A stretch of DNA of 64,000 bases from Lamellibrachia columna (GCA_963662155.1 OY759262.1:52104285-52168284), one strand, 5' to 3'; counted from the stretch's first letter, positions 12,477-24,959 are shown. The notes: generated by a model not told the origin, from the sequence alone. Program-made: numbers and translations.

Positions 12477-13741
12477 TAATTCTAGCTATTTATAGCATTC
12501 GGCAACGTTCTATTAACTGACGAGTCTGAATGTTGTGGTTATTACATTGATATGGTGTTTTCATGTCTCATTTAATTAGTCAACCTTTTACAAAAACATT
12601 ATCGGTAAGCCCAGCTTTTATAATTTATTATGCTGCCATTGAGGATGATCAATGCCAGGGTGGACGTCGACCTCGGAGGTTTTTTATACGTCCCAATTCA
12701 ATGAGATGGGACCGACATTAACGTGATCATCCGAATAACGTGGGATACACAGTCAATGTTGAGAACCACGATTTTACACCACAAATACCGATGTCCGGTC
12801 CGGGTCTTCAACTCGATGTTCTGTAAACAGATGTGCTAACAACTGTACTACCGTGCCCCACAGTATAAATATGTACGTCGCAATGATGACCGTTTTTAGA
12901 TAACTGCTTTTTTTTAGATATCACCCAGTACATCACCCCCGGAACTTCCCGAACTTTCCTTTCTTAAGTACCATTTGAACATATAAAATTAACTGCTTTA
13001 AGTAATCTGTTTGCAATTCATAGAAACAAACTCCAGGTGACAATGAAGCCAATCGCTTAATGAGAACTTTTTAATATGTGTAACCAAACTTGTTCATATA
13101 TTTTTCAGTTTATGTCGACACATTTCACACTGGAAACAATTTGATATTCAACATCACTGTTCTTTACTAACGCTACTTCGTGTTCTTTCGTTCTTCATCT
13201 TTCCATACATTTGAAGAAAAAAATACTTCTTACCAATGTTTTCATAATCATTCTTTAGCTAAGCAAATCGATCGCTTTGCAGTCATCAAAGCAGAGTAGA
13301 ATTAAATCCGAGTCGACTTTTCGAGCAGTCTCTTCGTGATGTTACTGTCTAGTAACTATAGTTATATATATCGAGGCATTTAAAAAAAGTGAAGTGAGTA
13401 TTACATGAATATCACGAAATCAATGAACAGAAAAACAAATGCTGGACTACTGACCGATCCAGCAATAAAACCATATATGAGGTTAGCGATCAAAACAATA
13501 CTAAACTTATATATTGAGCTTTGATTTGGTCCATGTGTGCACATGTTCTCCACTTTGCAATACGTTCATAAAAAATCTCAATAGTGGCCATGTATGTTTT
13601 CAATACACGATTTCCGGTCCTAGGCTTCCATAATTCTAGCACAGCCGAGTGTCAAATGCAAACAAAATGATTAGGTACTATAAGAACATGCACACCAATA
13701 AATAGCTCGCAGGTATTTAACACAGTGGTAAAATACTAACG

Positions 13742-14421
13742 TTGTTCCATTACGCGGATCCAGGAGGAGTCCACCAAGTGCCCGAACACCCACTTAATTG
13801 TAATCGATTTCTTTTCCTTCAAGTCGGAATTAATTGTGGAGACACCGAGAGGGGGGACAAAGTTGCGTTTGTTCCTCAGATAAGGACATTTCTAACATAC
13901 CAACGTGGGATATTGCGACAAGTACTGTCATACGTAAGTTAGCCGATCTCAATGATCGTATTGTCACACGTGGCAACAGTATTCAGCCAGGAACGCTGAA
14001 ACGTTTACACGGGTGATTGTTTTGTGGTGTTCACCCAACTGTTCAGCACATTGGCAGCATATTGCCAGTGGATGTCATGGAGTTTTATATTTGTTGATGG
14101 TCACATATTCTCACAGTCATGCAAAACGTTAACATGGCCACCAACAAATTTAACTGTGGTCTGCGCCCTTCCATCGTTTGTGAAATGTTTCCCTACGCTT
14201 TGTTCATATACAGTGCAACTGCCTTGTTAAAGCAGGTGCGGGGACCGCGATACGTAGGCCATACGTCATCGTCTTCTTTAATTGAAGTCCATACTTCATC
14301 GATACACTATTTTCATGTGTTTTTCTTAAATTGCATCAGTTTCTTTATTAAAAAAAATCCAACCACGCCAACAATTGTAGACCCCCTGCAGTATGTAAAC
14401 GTGTTCTTTCATCTATGTTAA
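13742..14421 (+). pseudogene. Possible decayed coding segment in array unit 2
   Basis: Counterpart of 10,550-11,241 with the same frames open (66 residues from 13,742; 68 residues from 14,024; 100 residues from 14,119). Differences from unit 1 include amino-acid changes such as NFYRFVFH to NCNRFLFL, spread without obvious constraint. Function unknown. Confidence 0.25.
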
Positions 14422-15282
14422 TGTTGCGTTATTAATGAAGGCAGCATTTATTGATGTTGTTCATTATCTTAAATTGCATCAATTTCTTTGTAAAAACAGT
14501 CCCAACGCGCAGACAATACTAGACCAGCGAGTATGCAAAAAGTTTTCTTTGATCTATGTTAATGTTGGGTTATTAGTGATGGCTGATGTATGTATACTTC
14601 AACGCAAGAATTAAACCGACAAATTACGACAAATTGTGCACAGCTAAAATAATGTCAATGACAGGATACATTTTCTGAGATGAAAACGCATCGTTGATGG
14701 CCGTCAGATAAATCGTTTATGACTGAAAAAATCATAAGTGATGACATGTTTGAGGAAGATCAATAATTCATTGTTGTGTGTTGGATAGATGCAGCATTTA
14801 TTGATGTTGTTCATTATCTTAAATTGCATCAATTTCTTTGTAAAGCAGTCCCAACGCGCAGACAATAGTAGACCTTCCAGTATGCAAAAGTGTTCTTTGA
14901 TCTATGTTAATGTTGGGTTATTAGTGATCAATGATGTATGTGTACTTCAACCAATGAATTAAACCGACAAATTGTGCACACCTAAAATAATCTCAATCAC
15001 AATACACATTTTCTGAGATGAGACACCATCATTGTTTGCTGTGAGACGGAACGATTATGGCTGAGAAAGTCATCATAAGTGATGACATGTTTGAGGAAGA
15101 TCAATAATTCATTGTTGTGTGTTGGATAGCGGCAGCATTTATTGATGTTTTTCATTATCTTAAATTGCATCGATTTCTTTGTAAAACAGTCCCAAAGCAG
15201 ATAGAGGCACCATTTACTGATGTTGTACATGACATTATTGTTATTAAGTTACATTAGCGCTTAGTTTTTGCATTTATTTCAG

Positions 15283-15339
15283 AGCGACATGCGAGTTTAG
15301 CTAGCAAGGCTGCAAACTGCGCTATTTTGAAGAAAAAAG
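15283..15339 (+). other. 57-bp exon-like segment, array copy 2
   Basis: Same acceptor and donor context and same length as the segment at 11,959. Amino-acid changes are one Asn to Ser and one Met to Lys. The frame is intact. Confidence 0.35.
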
Positions 15340-16789
15340 GTAATATGATCAATTTTCGCAAATTCTACTTGTCAACGATTTGTAAGCTCGTGGTTCGTCA
15401 TGAATTTGATGTTCTTTTTATATTGAACAGTTTGCCTTCTCAGCCCAAGTCTTTGGCTGCATCCACTAATTTGAACTAGTCAACACTTTTGAGTACGTGT
15501 GGTTTCACCAAACGATTCAGCCTAGTGTGATTTGTTGCAGATCTCAGGCGGGTAATCTTGAGTGAATACAAGGCTCCCTTTTACAAAAATAGACCCCATA
15601 ACACAGGATGTTTATGTCTCAATGTGGAGGTTTTATTCGTAGTCCAGACGTCATCGATACACTAATTCTTCATTTTTTTAACTTAAATTGCCTCACTTTT
15701 TTGTAAGAAAATTCCAAAAACACAAATAATACAATTCCCCGCAAGTGTGCAAAAATTTGTTTTGATCTATGTTAATTTTGGGTCATTAATAATCGTTGAT
15801 GTAAGTATATTCCAACGCCAGCATTCTAATTCTAGCTATTTATAGCATTCGGCAACGTTCTATTAACTGACGAGTCTGAATGTTGTGGTTATTACATTGA
15901 TATGGTGTTTTCATGTCTCATTTAACTAGTCAACCTTTTACAAAAACATTATCGGTAAGCCCATGCTGCCATTGAGGATGATCAATGCCAGGGTGGACGT
16001 CGACCTCGGAGGTTTTTTTACGTCCCATTTCAATGAGATGGGACCGATATTAACGTGTTCATTATCTGAACTTGCATCAATTTATTTGTAAAACAGTCCC
16101 AAAGCGCAGACAATAGTAGACCCGCCAGTATGCCAAAAGTGTTCTTTGATCTGTGTTAATGTTGGGTTATTAGTTATCAATGATGTATGTATACTTCAAC
16201 GCAAGAATTAAACCGACCAATTACGACAAATTGTGCACAGCTAAAATAATGTCAATGACAGGATACATTTTCTGAGATGAAAACGCATCGTTGATGGCCG
16301 TCAGATAAATCGTTTATGCCTGAAACATTCATAAGTGATGACATGTTTGAGGAAGATCAATAATTTATTATTTATTGATGTTGTTCATTATCTTAAATTG
16401 CATCAATTTCTTTGTAAAACAGTCCCAACGCTCAGACAATAGTAGACCTTCCAGTATGCAAAAAGTGTTCTTTGATCTATGTTAATGTTGGGTTATTAGT
16501 GATCAATGATGTATGTGTACTTCAACCAATGAATTAAACCGACCAATTACGGCAAATTGTGCACACCTAAAATAATCTCAATCACAAGACACATTTTCTG
16601 AGATGAAACACCATCATTGTTTGCTGTAAGACGGAACGATTATAGCTGAGAAAGTCGTTAAATGTGATATGTTTGAGGACGATCAATCGTTCATTGTTGT
16701 GTGGTGGAAAGCGGCAGCATTTACTGATGTTGTGCATGACAGTTTTGTTATTAAGTTACATTAAAGCTTACTTTTTGCATTTATTTCAG

Positions 16790-16832
16790 AGCGACATGCG
16801 AGTTTGGCTGACAAGGCTGCAAACTGCGCTAT
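16790..16832 (+). other. 57-bp exon-like segment, array copy 3, truncated
   Basis: The acceptor is kept, but the sequence leaves the array after the codons for NCAI. At 16,833 it becomes the dispersed repeat also found at 47,400. The donor is lost. Confidence 0.35.
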
Positions 16833-16918
16833 TTCCATGCGTGTAGCTAGTGGAAAACAGCGCACAACGTGTTGCTTGTGAGGTAGAGCAGGATCACACA
16901 ATTGACTGATATCAATCG
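16833..16918 (+). repeat. About 85-bp dispersed repeat, copy at array edge
   Basis: From TTCCATGCGTGTAGCTAGTG to the ATCACACAA..TGACTGA stretch this is almost identical to 47,400-47,485. It lies between the truncated array and the left inverted arm. It could be the edge of an element whose other parts were lost. Confidence 0.8.
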
Positions 16919-16928
16919 TGATATCAAG

Positions 16929-18701
16929 ACCACATTGCTTAATTGCTGTTTACGAGCCAGTATGCGGGTAGTTCTTGCATTTAGCATGTATTACATAACA
17001 ATCGATGCGAAGTGGTCTGTTTCAACACACATGGTGTGTCTATAGCACACACTGCGTGCTTCACGTGGACTTCTCTGTAACAGCTGATTTCAGCTAAATC
17101 GGTTGAAGTACGTTGCGTTGACAGCCAGGCAGACGAAATAGGTGAAAAAGAGGTGATACGAAACAGCTACTACGAAAACAAACGGTGCATCATAAACAGC
17201 GACTTTATGACCTAACAGAATGCGGAATACCACCGAAGAAGTGTCACTGATTTGAACACAATTTCGGCCTCGATTATCTAGGTTTGTGAATAAACGTTAT
17301 TTGGCTTTGTAGATCAATAATATATATTCTGTGGAATACACATATTTGATATAGTATTAATGTTGATACATATGCCGTTTCTGCTCGGATTCTACAAACA
17401 ATTGGCCATTCATATGGAGTTATGATTAATGTATTGGGACACGTTAATTACTAGTGACAACTATATTTCTCTTCTTCTGATGCAACTCATGATTATGTAT
17501 TAACCGCTTCCAAAATGTGACTAGATTGTGGCCGCACTGGAGAGTTCTAGTGATGTAGCCCTAGTACGAGTCTATATTAGGTAGAATGTCGGATTTGCGT
17601 AGTTTAGCAGGTTCATGTAGGCCCTATGTTGAATGGATATATTATTTTTTCTTCAATTGGATGGAGACGACACACTTTCTAAGCATTTGACTGATTGTTG
17701 GCTAACGTAACTGTTGTGCGCATTTGTTCCACAAAGTAACGGCGATGGGAATGATTATATTCATAGATATTAAACAGATAATACCATTTAATACAACTGT
17801 TCGATGATACTGTAGACAAAATAATAAACTTTTTCCACGTGTAGTGTGTTGCATTCCCAAGGTGCTGTGCTGGCTACGACGGGGACTGTTGTTTTTTACA
17901 CTTTCTAAGCATTTTGACTGACTATTGGCTAACGTTACTGTTACGCGCATTTGTTTCACAAAGTAACGGCGATGGGAATGAATATATTCATAGATAATAA
18001 ACAGATAATGCCCTTTAATACAACTGTTCGATGATACTGTTGGCAAAATAATAAACGTTTTCCAGTTGTCTTATGTTGCATTCCCAAGGTACAGGTTATT
18101 GATGACAGTTAACGGGCCGACGTTGTTGTAGGCGCCATCTTAGAGTGAGCACTTCCGGCGCATGCGCATAATTTCCTCCACTGAATCTGAATAATTAAAT
18201 ATCAATAACATAGACTAGTAATATTACTGATGTATGTTATACATTTGGCTGTATTACAACTTGAACTAGGTCATATAAGAAATATTATAATGAATAAATT
18301 GTTTATTTAAATGTTGTTATAACATAAAAAACGTAAAGTGAACATGTTTCAAGAGTTCACACCACAAATTCGGCCGGAAGGGTGTACTAACTATATAAAC
18401 GGGTAGACGTGTTGTCATAAGAGGTTGCTAGCTCAACACATAGGGATTGTCAGTAGTTTGGGTGGAGGACTACACAATGGTCTGGGGGCCGACAAACCTC
18501 TCCCCTGAGAGCTGCTCGATACGCAACTATAAGAGACTCGGTGACTGTGGATTGGTCTCTCCACCGACCGATAGGAGGTGCAACCAAATGGCTGATAATG
18601 GCTAAGTGTCACTCACGTCATTGGTCTCTTATTTTTTAAACAAAAGAATATCGATCATTATATATTCAGATTCGGTTTATTATTCTCGATTCGCATTAGT
18701 T
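16929..18701. repeat. Left arm of a 1,773-bp inverted repeat
   Basis: This arm matches the reverse complement of 29,904-31,676 with the same length and only occasional differences in the parts compared. The outer end begins ACCACATTGCTTAATTGC. The inner end finishes TCGCATTAGTT/G. Inside the arm a block of about 190 bp (17,670-17,862) is repeated at 17,897-18,092 with several differences, leaving a spaced direct repeat. A 114-codon minus-strand frame at 17,702-18,046 spans these repeats; it encodes nothing recognisable and is not called as a gene. Confidence 0.93.
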
Positions 18702-19059
18702 GATCAATCGGCATCAGTTTTATTGTCATCGTACCAAACGTCTGCCAATCCTTAATCAATTACATGTAAATTATTATGTTGATTTCCTTTTACATGTAAA
18801 TTATTATGTTGATTTCCTTCCTTGCATTTTAGTAACTCAATGCTTTCATTATATCACTCTACGTCACTTCCAAAACAAAAAGGCTATATAATGTTAGTGT
18901 TTTATGGCACTCCATAGAGCACTATGTGATGATGGCGCTATGTAGATATCATATTTTATTATTATTATTCTGGTGATGACGTTCTCGAAACACCAGTGAG
19001 AGCAGCATATTAATATTTTACGAAAACTCCCAATTTATTGGAGGTATGTGATTTTGACG

Positions 19060-19205
19060 AAACTTAACTTGTTCAAACATTGACAGCATAGTAGCAGTGA
19101 ATGTCATGAAGTTGTAGGATTTTTTATGGTCAAGTTTTCTACTAATCATGCAAAACGTTAACGTGACCACCAAGGGAAAATCTGCAGTTGTTCTGTTACT
19201 ACAAT
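19060..19205 (+). repeat. Diverged relative of the array block at 10,850-10,990
   Basis: It shares the order CAGCATA-T-GCAGTG-ATGTCATG-AGTT, then TGGTCA and CATGCAAAACGTTA, with the units at 10,860 and 14,050, at roughly three quarters identity by eye. This shows the array block also exists as a dispersed repeat. Confidence 0.55.
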
Positions 19206-19956
19206 TTAATAATAGGACAAAACTGCTGGCCTCGACAATTTGAGAATGTGCCATGTTTTTAATTAATCCGGCGCCAAATCATGTGTGACATAGTTTTAGT
19301 TGAGGTACTTAGTCGTTTAACTATGCGTTGTGAGGCTGATGTGTTGTGTTTCGTGGTGAGACCGGCTTCTAACAGGGCACTGGCGGTAAAGATGGCCCTC
19401 CTGGCGGACAATTCAGAAGAGACCGCAATTTATCCGGTAGGTGGACGCGCGAGGTTAGGCGGAGACGCGTAAAGAAAGTTATTGCTCAATTGTGTTATTG
19501 TTACTGCGAAATTCGTAGGTTATGATTTCGTATTTTTAGTTGTTTCGACATATGGACTGTTAGAAAACGCATATGAAGTTCCTACGGAAGTGCAGTATGC
19601 GCTTATTATTCTGCTGAAATTCGATATCGCCATATTATCGCCGCCATTTTCATACTGGAGGTGATTTTGCACCAGAAATAACGCAACTAGTCGCGTATCT
19701 GTTACGTCACATTGGCGCCCGCTATCTGAAGGTAAGTGACGTACGAGTCAGAACGGACGAGTTATTTTCCTGCTCCCATATGTTAACCGTATCTGCAACA
19801 TTTTACACGACTGTCGGTTTCTGCTTATATAGTAGCATGAAGACCCTACCCTGAATCACTGGCACTGCCATCAAGACTAGCGATGTCCGACAACTCTGAA
19901 GGGGTAAGACCACTATAGACCTTCCAGTTTATTGTTTCACACGAAAATATAGTGTA

Positions 19957-20928
19957 TTAAATCGGAGCTTTGCTTGTCTCCAATTTTCGCAGTAGAGAGT
20001 CCCCCGCTCCATAATTCAGCCTGTCAATGGCTGCACAATTTATTCTGTATGTGTAGAGCCACAATATCCTGGCAGCGACTTTGTTGTTCTACTACGACCC
20101 CTATTGCTTGTGATGCATTTTACCCAGTATGATAAGACCCAGTGATTCTCGCTGAGCTATATCTGCTGTCTATGGATATGTTTACTGGAGCATCTTCAGG
20201 TAATCCTCGTAGCTTATTAATTGTCTTCATGTGATCACGCCTTTTCGCCAAGTCTGCCAAAGTCATAGTTGCTGTCGCATTGCCAACTTTGTTTGCAGTC
20301 TGTTGCATGCTACTTCGGTACGGTGGTGGTACATCTAAGCTAGCAATTATCCCACGCCCTTTAGCGATTCCTGTGGTAGATTCCTGCAGTCCCACCTGAA
20401 GGCCGACATTTGGAGCAGCAGATCTCTGCCCTGCCTTCTCAGTTGGTACTTCATGGTATAACTTGAACATTTTTGATGTGTATCCACACTTAACACACCT
20501 GAGATTTTGTTTCCAGCAGAGGCCAACCTTGACCTCTGTATGCACTGTAAATCTAGGAACAGCACACAATTAACTGTCAATAAGGGACGCATGCTCTGCA
20601 ATGCACTCGTTATACATCTGTGTTGTTTTGTCTCTATGCATAATACGCATTTCTGATTGTGAGTCATCTTTCTTCAGGTATGTCGTTGTCAAGTCATCAG
20701 CAATTCGATGTGTCCACCTGGTGTAACTTTGGCGACTCTTGTGAATTCGGCTTGCGTGAGTCTTGGCATCCACATGCTTGGTGTGGAATTGTCTGCAACG
20801 TCTTTCTTGGACGTGTGCACTGTGTGCCCCTTCTGAAAGCCACATCTCCTCACATTTTTGGCTATTCGGAACTTCCCCACATCTTCACTTTTCTTCTCCA
20901 TGCTGATATATGTATCAGAGTCAAACAC
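19957..20928 (-). pseudogene. Mutator-like transposase, internal-deletion copy A
   Basis: On the minus strand the N-terminus reads MFDSDTYISMEKKSEDVGKF, then a KKDVADNSTPSMWMPRLTQ segment. It continues through a frame (20,120-20,569) with CVKCGYTSKMFKLYHE, a Gly-Leu-Asn/Val-rich middle and DSRYSS. These resemble the animal 'Mutator-like transposase domain' family. Compared with copy B it keeps 20,102-20,612, which B lacks. It has lost B's 23,270-24,036 part: sequence jumps from the C-terminal LNYGAGDSLLRKLE region (19,957-20,037) straight into mid-protein sequence. A 6-bp overlap TGCACA lies at that junction. A second deletion of about 65 bp near 20,705 breaks the N-terminal frame. Not functional. 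Confidence 0.75.
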
Positions 20929-20949
20929 TTACTATCTGACTGATCTTGG

Positions 20950-21670
20950 AGCAATCTGTCCATCTGACATTTAAGCAATGGCCAGAATTTTAGTGGGGTA
21001 GACCACTTGTCTGTCATGCTGCACAGCTATTGGCTGAGAAAATACCCCAATGTAGATTCTGAATAGAATTTACAACCTCCTGTAGTTGAAATCTGAGCAA
21101 AAAGTAGGCTTATCGTCACTGTAGTTGCAACAGTAGACACTCAAAAGCCCCAAAGAGGCAGCATCCTGTTCTATCTCGTTGACAGGCAGTTGGCTCCTTC
21201 AGTGACTTGAAATTGGGTCATCCGTGTCAGAAATACCAAATGTTCACATGAAAACTTGTCAGATATATAGCTTGTTTTCACACATACCATAATTCGTTGT
21301 ACTTTCAATGCTCAATATTATCTATCAATGTTGTGAAATACACTGAAATGCTAGCTTTTTGCCCAAAAACAGTGCATATTAAAAAAATATATATTTTAAT
21401 AAACAATTAGTTGACAATGTTAGTGTTGTATTGATGAAAATACCCCACATTCCTATATCTCTGGCACAGCAAGCAGTGTGGGCTTTATGACTAAAGTGCA
21501 TATATGTAATTCAGCCCACTTGAAATTCTTCCCCTCACATACGGGGGCATGTCTCGGTGACATATCAATTAATGTGTAGCATTGCGATGTGGATTTCCTT
21601 CTGTGATTTATCGAGATAAATGTTTTTCTTCGATTTGGTATAACTTTCGTGACGGTTTGTGAGATGTCGG
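20950..21670. other. Spacer, no gene recognised
   Basis: AT-rich sequence between transposase copy A and the MITE. No ORF with recognisable content and no clear repeats were seen. Confidence 0.5.
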
Positions 21671-21680
21671 AAATTAATTA

Positions 21681-22136
21681 GGGCACGGACCACAGTCAGA
21701 ATTCATCCGCCATTACATACATAAAGAATCCCAAGGAAAAAATTAATTGTGCAGATAGGGTTTACTTGTGAGAGCAGAAATTGTGTGGATGAGTGAGTGG
21801 AAGTGATGTTCTTGTGCACAGTAGCATCTACGCTTTGAAATGATGCCATTTGTCAGTAGGTATACCAGTTGCGTAAGGACACAGTGGTTGTTAGGCAGGA
21901 TGTACTCATATTTGGGAAACCGGAGAATTTCATGGCAGAAATGCAGGGGCCTCATGCTTTGAAGCAATTTATGCGAAAAGGAAGTATGTAATTTTCACGA
22001 ATTTCACACACCAGGTGTCTTAGTGGGTGTGTCATTTTCTGTGAATTTTAAAAAAAAATTGTAGGAAAAATTTTCAATGTAGACGCAAGAACGTTATAAT
22101 GGTCGTCTATGGGAAAAGTGACTGTGGTCCGTGCCC
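21681..22136. mobile_element. MITE-like element with perfect 18-bp terminal inverted repeats
   Basis: GGGCACGGACCACAGTCA at 21,681-21,698 is the exact reverse complement of TGACTGTGGTCCGTGCCC at 22,119-22,136. The 456-bp element has an AT-rich interior without coding capacity. Pairing does not continue inward. No convincing target duplication was found (ATTAATTA on the left, AATATGGA on the right), so the superfamily is open. Confidence 0.7.
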
Positions 22137-22933
22137 AATATGGAATTTAGACTGGCTTGTTACCAAGGCAATGCATCATGGTAAAACAAGCATGAATGTA
22201 TAGGCGGAAAATCGAGTCTAAAACTGTCTTGTCAAGCAATGGCATTTGCATGTTATGGACAGAGTTTTGTAAAAGAGCATATAGGTTAACGCAGTATAGT
22301 GTCATATGTGTGAAATTTCCAGCTTATAGTGGTAATGCTGGGAAATGGAAGACAGTTCTTGTACATAGATTAATGTACATGCTACACCATAATTTATAAA
22401 AAATTCCTAAACATCTAAGTTGTAGCCATATTTGCAATGTCAGCTTGTGTGTTAATCCACAGCACATAATACTGGAGCCACTGTTTATAAACAACAATAG
22501 AAGACAGTGTGAGAGAGAGCAGCATTGTTTTGGTCACGGTCATTACCCCCAGTGTATTTAGAAATTGTGCAGTTGAACAGGTGAGAGACAAATCAATCAA
22601 TTAATTAAGCCAGTGTTATCATTATTCACCAGTTTGTGCGTTTTTGCATGCTTGGCTGCTTGCCTGTCTGTCTGTGTGTCCATTCTTTATTGTGGTCGCA
22701 GGGCTATGGGGTAATCCTCTCTTGAACTCCCCTCACATCCCTGTGGGAGGAGTGTGTGGCATGTAATCCTCCTGGTGTCAAACGTGTGACATAGTTTATT
22801 ATTAAGAAATGTCAAACAGGACATATGGCATGTCACTTGCGACAAATGTATGTGTGATCATCAGTAGATCTGTCACGCAGGAAGTAAGGGTGGTCACTGG
22901 AAGAGTGAGTTACTGGCTTCTTCCGTTTTCTTT

Positions 22934-24400
22934 TCACAGCAGTTGGAGCTGTGCATTTTTTTGTTTTAATGTTTCATCCAGCTGCCCCTTACGGTACTGT
23001 TTCTTTTGGGCATCCTTTATCGTGTCACTGGTTGCTTGTATGCGCTTCTTAGATGAACGTGCAGCACTGAAGCGTTTCCACATGTTGTACCTTAGCCGTC
23101 TTTGCACAGAACTCTTAGATCTGTATATCCTTTTGTATGTTGTTACAAGTTGCATCTCTCGAACAGCTTTGACCACTCTTCCTCCTTTACTAATCGGAGC
23201 TTTGCTTGTCTCCAATTTTCGCAGTAGAGAGTCCCCCGCTCCATAATTCAGCCTGTCAATGGCTGCACAGGCACGTCCCTTGACGTTGCGACTGAAGTTC
23301 ACATTTTTTGGTAGAGAAGCAATCAACCCTCTGTTCAGGCCCTCATTTCGGTTTGTGTTAATATACAGTTTTGTTAATGCTAGTGCATTTCCCCCTAATC
23401 TAAGTTGCAGAATCCTTCTAAGTGTAATCCTGTCTGCACTGGTCATGTTGATATAGTGGAGAGTACCTGTCTGCAGGTACATTGATTTTTTCCACCAGTT
23501 TCCTTTCCCACCTGAGCAGACTACGGAGGAGTACCTGCATTTCTTGCAGTCACCTCCATAGCAATCCAATGTTGTTTCAATGACACGTGGCATCAGTGAT
23601 GCTACCTTTGTCACATTACCATTGTACATTCTGTGCATGTCACTGTGTATTCTATGGCACCTGACTTTCACATCAAGAGCAAATATTTTCCTGTGCTCTT
23701 TTCGTGTGGCTGCTGTCACCCCAGGAAACATTCGCTCACTGAATGTAGCCTTTATGACATTTCTAAATAAAGCTTGTTTTAGGTGTGTAGTGTCTGCTTG
23801 TCGGTCTACTTGTTCACATGGCATTCCTGCAACAGACATACCAGCCCGTATTCCTTCAGCACTCCTCGCGTCCCCATCTGTGACAACATATGTCACATTA
23901 TATGAGCCAAATTGCTTTCCAATGTCTTTGCCTATGTCAAATTCAGATAGATTTTCATATGCTGTCAATGTTGCTGTGCAGTTATCATGCACTGGACAGG
24001 TCAAATCCTCTTCTTCGAAGTGAAGCCACCAAGGTGCACAATTTATTCTGTATGTGTAGAGCCACAATATCCTGGCAGCCACTTTGTTGTTCTACTACGA
24101 CCCCTATACATCTGTGTTGTTTTGTCTCTATGCATAATACGCATTTCTGATTGTGAGTCATCTTTCTTCAGGTATGTCGTTGTCAAGTCATCAGCAACAC
24201 GTTTCTTCGGTCTCATGAGTTTGGCGCCACCCGATTTGCCCTCAACATCTGGGGCTTCGATGAGTCCACCTGGTGTAACTTTGGCGACTCTTGTGAATTC
24301 GGATTGCGTGAGTCTTGGCATCCACATGCTTGGTGTGGAATTGTCTGCAACGTCTTTCTTGGACGTGTGCACAGTGTGCCCCTTCTGAAAGCCACATCTT
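22934..24400 (-). pseudogene. Mutator-like transposase, internal-deletion copy B
   Basis: The minus strand holds an open frame of 382 residues (22,934-24,082). It has CPVHDNCTATL, then YVVTDGDARSAEG (probable catalytic Asp region) and QADTTHLKQALFRNV. A Cys-rich CYGGDCKKC segment and a basic, Lys/Arg/Gln-rich C-terminus follow. These fit the C-terminal two thirds of the Mutator-like transposase family. The N-terminal part (24,110-24,372: TPSMWMPRLTQSEFTRVAK, then EAPDVEGKSGGAKLMRPKKR) is in another frame. The two are joined at 24,105 by a deletion of the ~510 bp present in copy A, with a 3-bp overlap TAT at the junction. The methionine at 24,082 is therefore not the natural start. Inactive as one protein. 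Confidence 0.78.
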
Positions 24401-24459
24401 TATAAGAGATTTAACTTGATTATAAATGACACAAGGCACAAAAAACAGCACTACATTGG

Positions 24460-24898
24460 ATGCCTTGGATGAATGTCTATGAAGGTGACACTGTCTCTGT
24501 CTTGTCCCAGGAGTGTTCCTCTATGTGCCGTTAGTCATGGATGAGTGTCATCTATGAAGGTGACATTGTTTCTGTCTTGTCCCAGGAGTGTTCCTCTATG
24601 TGCCGTCCGTCTTGGATGAGTGTCATATATGAAGGTGACATTGTCTATGTCTTGTCCCAGGAGTGTTCCTCTGTGTTGTCAGCCTTGGATGAGTGTCATC
24701 TATGAAGGTGGCATTGTCTCTGTCTTGTCCCAGGAGTGTTCCTCTATGTGCCGTCAGCCTTGGATGAGTTTCATCTATGAAGGTGACATTGTCTCTGTCT
24801 TGTCCCAGGAGTGTTCCTCTATGTGCTGTCAGCCTAGGATGAGTGTCATCTATGAAGGTGACATTGTCTCTCTCGTGTCCCAGGAGTGCCGTCAGCAA
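24460..24898. repeat. 75-bp minisatellite, about 5.5 copies
   Basis: GATGAGTGTCATCTATGAAGG recurs at about 24,541, 24,616, 24,688, 24,763 and 24,838. Four spacings are 75 bp and one is 72 bp. Because the period is a multiple of three, both strands keep 25-residue repeat frames open; these are not taken as genes. Confidence 0.93.
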
Positions 24899-24959
24899 GG
24901 GAGACTGGATGTTCACAGCAGATCTACCCAATGACTGGTCCAGACTCCCACTGGATGCC

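Larger units (their letters stand above)
8466..16832. repeat. Complex tandem array of about 3.2-3.4 kb units
   Basis: The landmark ATTCTAATTCTAG recurs at 9,313, 12,474 and 15,826, giving periods near 3.2 and 3.35 kb. A second landmark (GTCTAGTAACTATAG, then GCATTTAAAAA and GTGAAGTGAG) is at about 8,657, 10,157 and 13,347. A third block (GAGTCACTGACCCC to CGTAGTCCAGAC) is at 8,490-8,655, at 9,010-9,172, and partly at 15,637. Unit 1 runs about 9,164-12,361, unit 2 12,474-15,636, and unit 3 (truncated) 15,637-16,832. Units 1 and 2 differ by scattered substitutions and short indels. The third unit stops abruptly in the middle of the exon-like segment. Confidence 0.85.

Noticed and set aside
17702..18046. 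A 114-codon frame mirrored at 30,559-30,903 as a conserved gene
   Set aside because: Both lie within the inverted arms, and the frame covers the spaced direct repeat inside each arm. Conservation follows from arm identity.
23580..24388. Plus-strand frames of 130-147 codons opposite the Mutator-like transposase
   Set aside because: They are antisense shadows of the recognisable minus-strand coding sequence.
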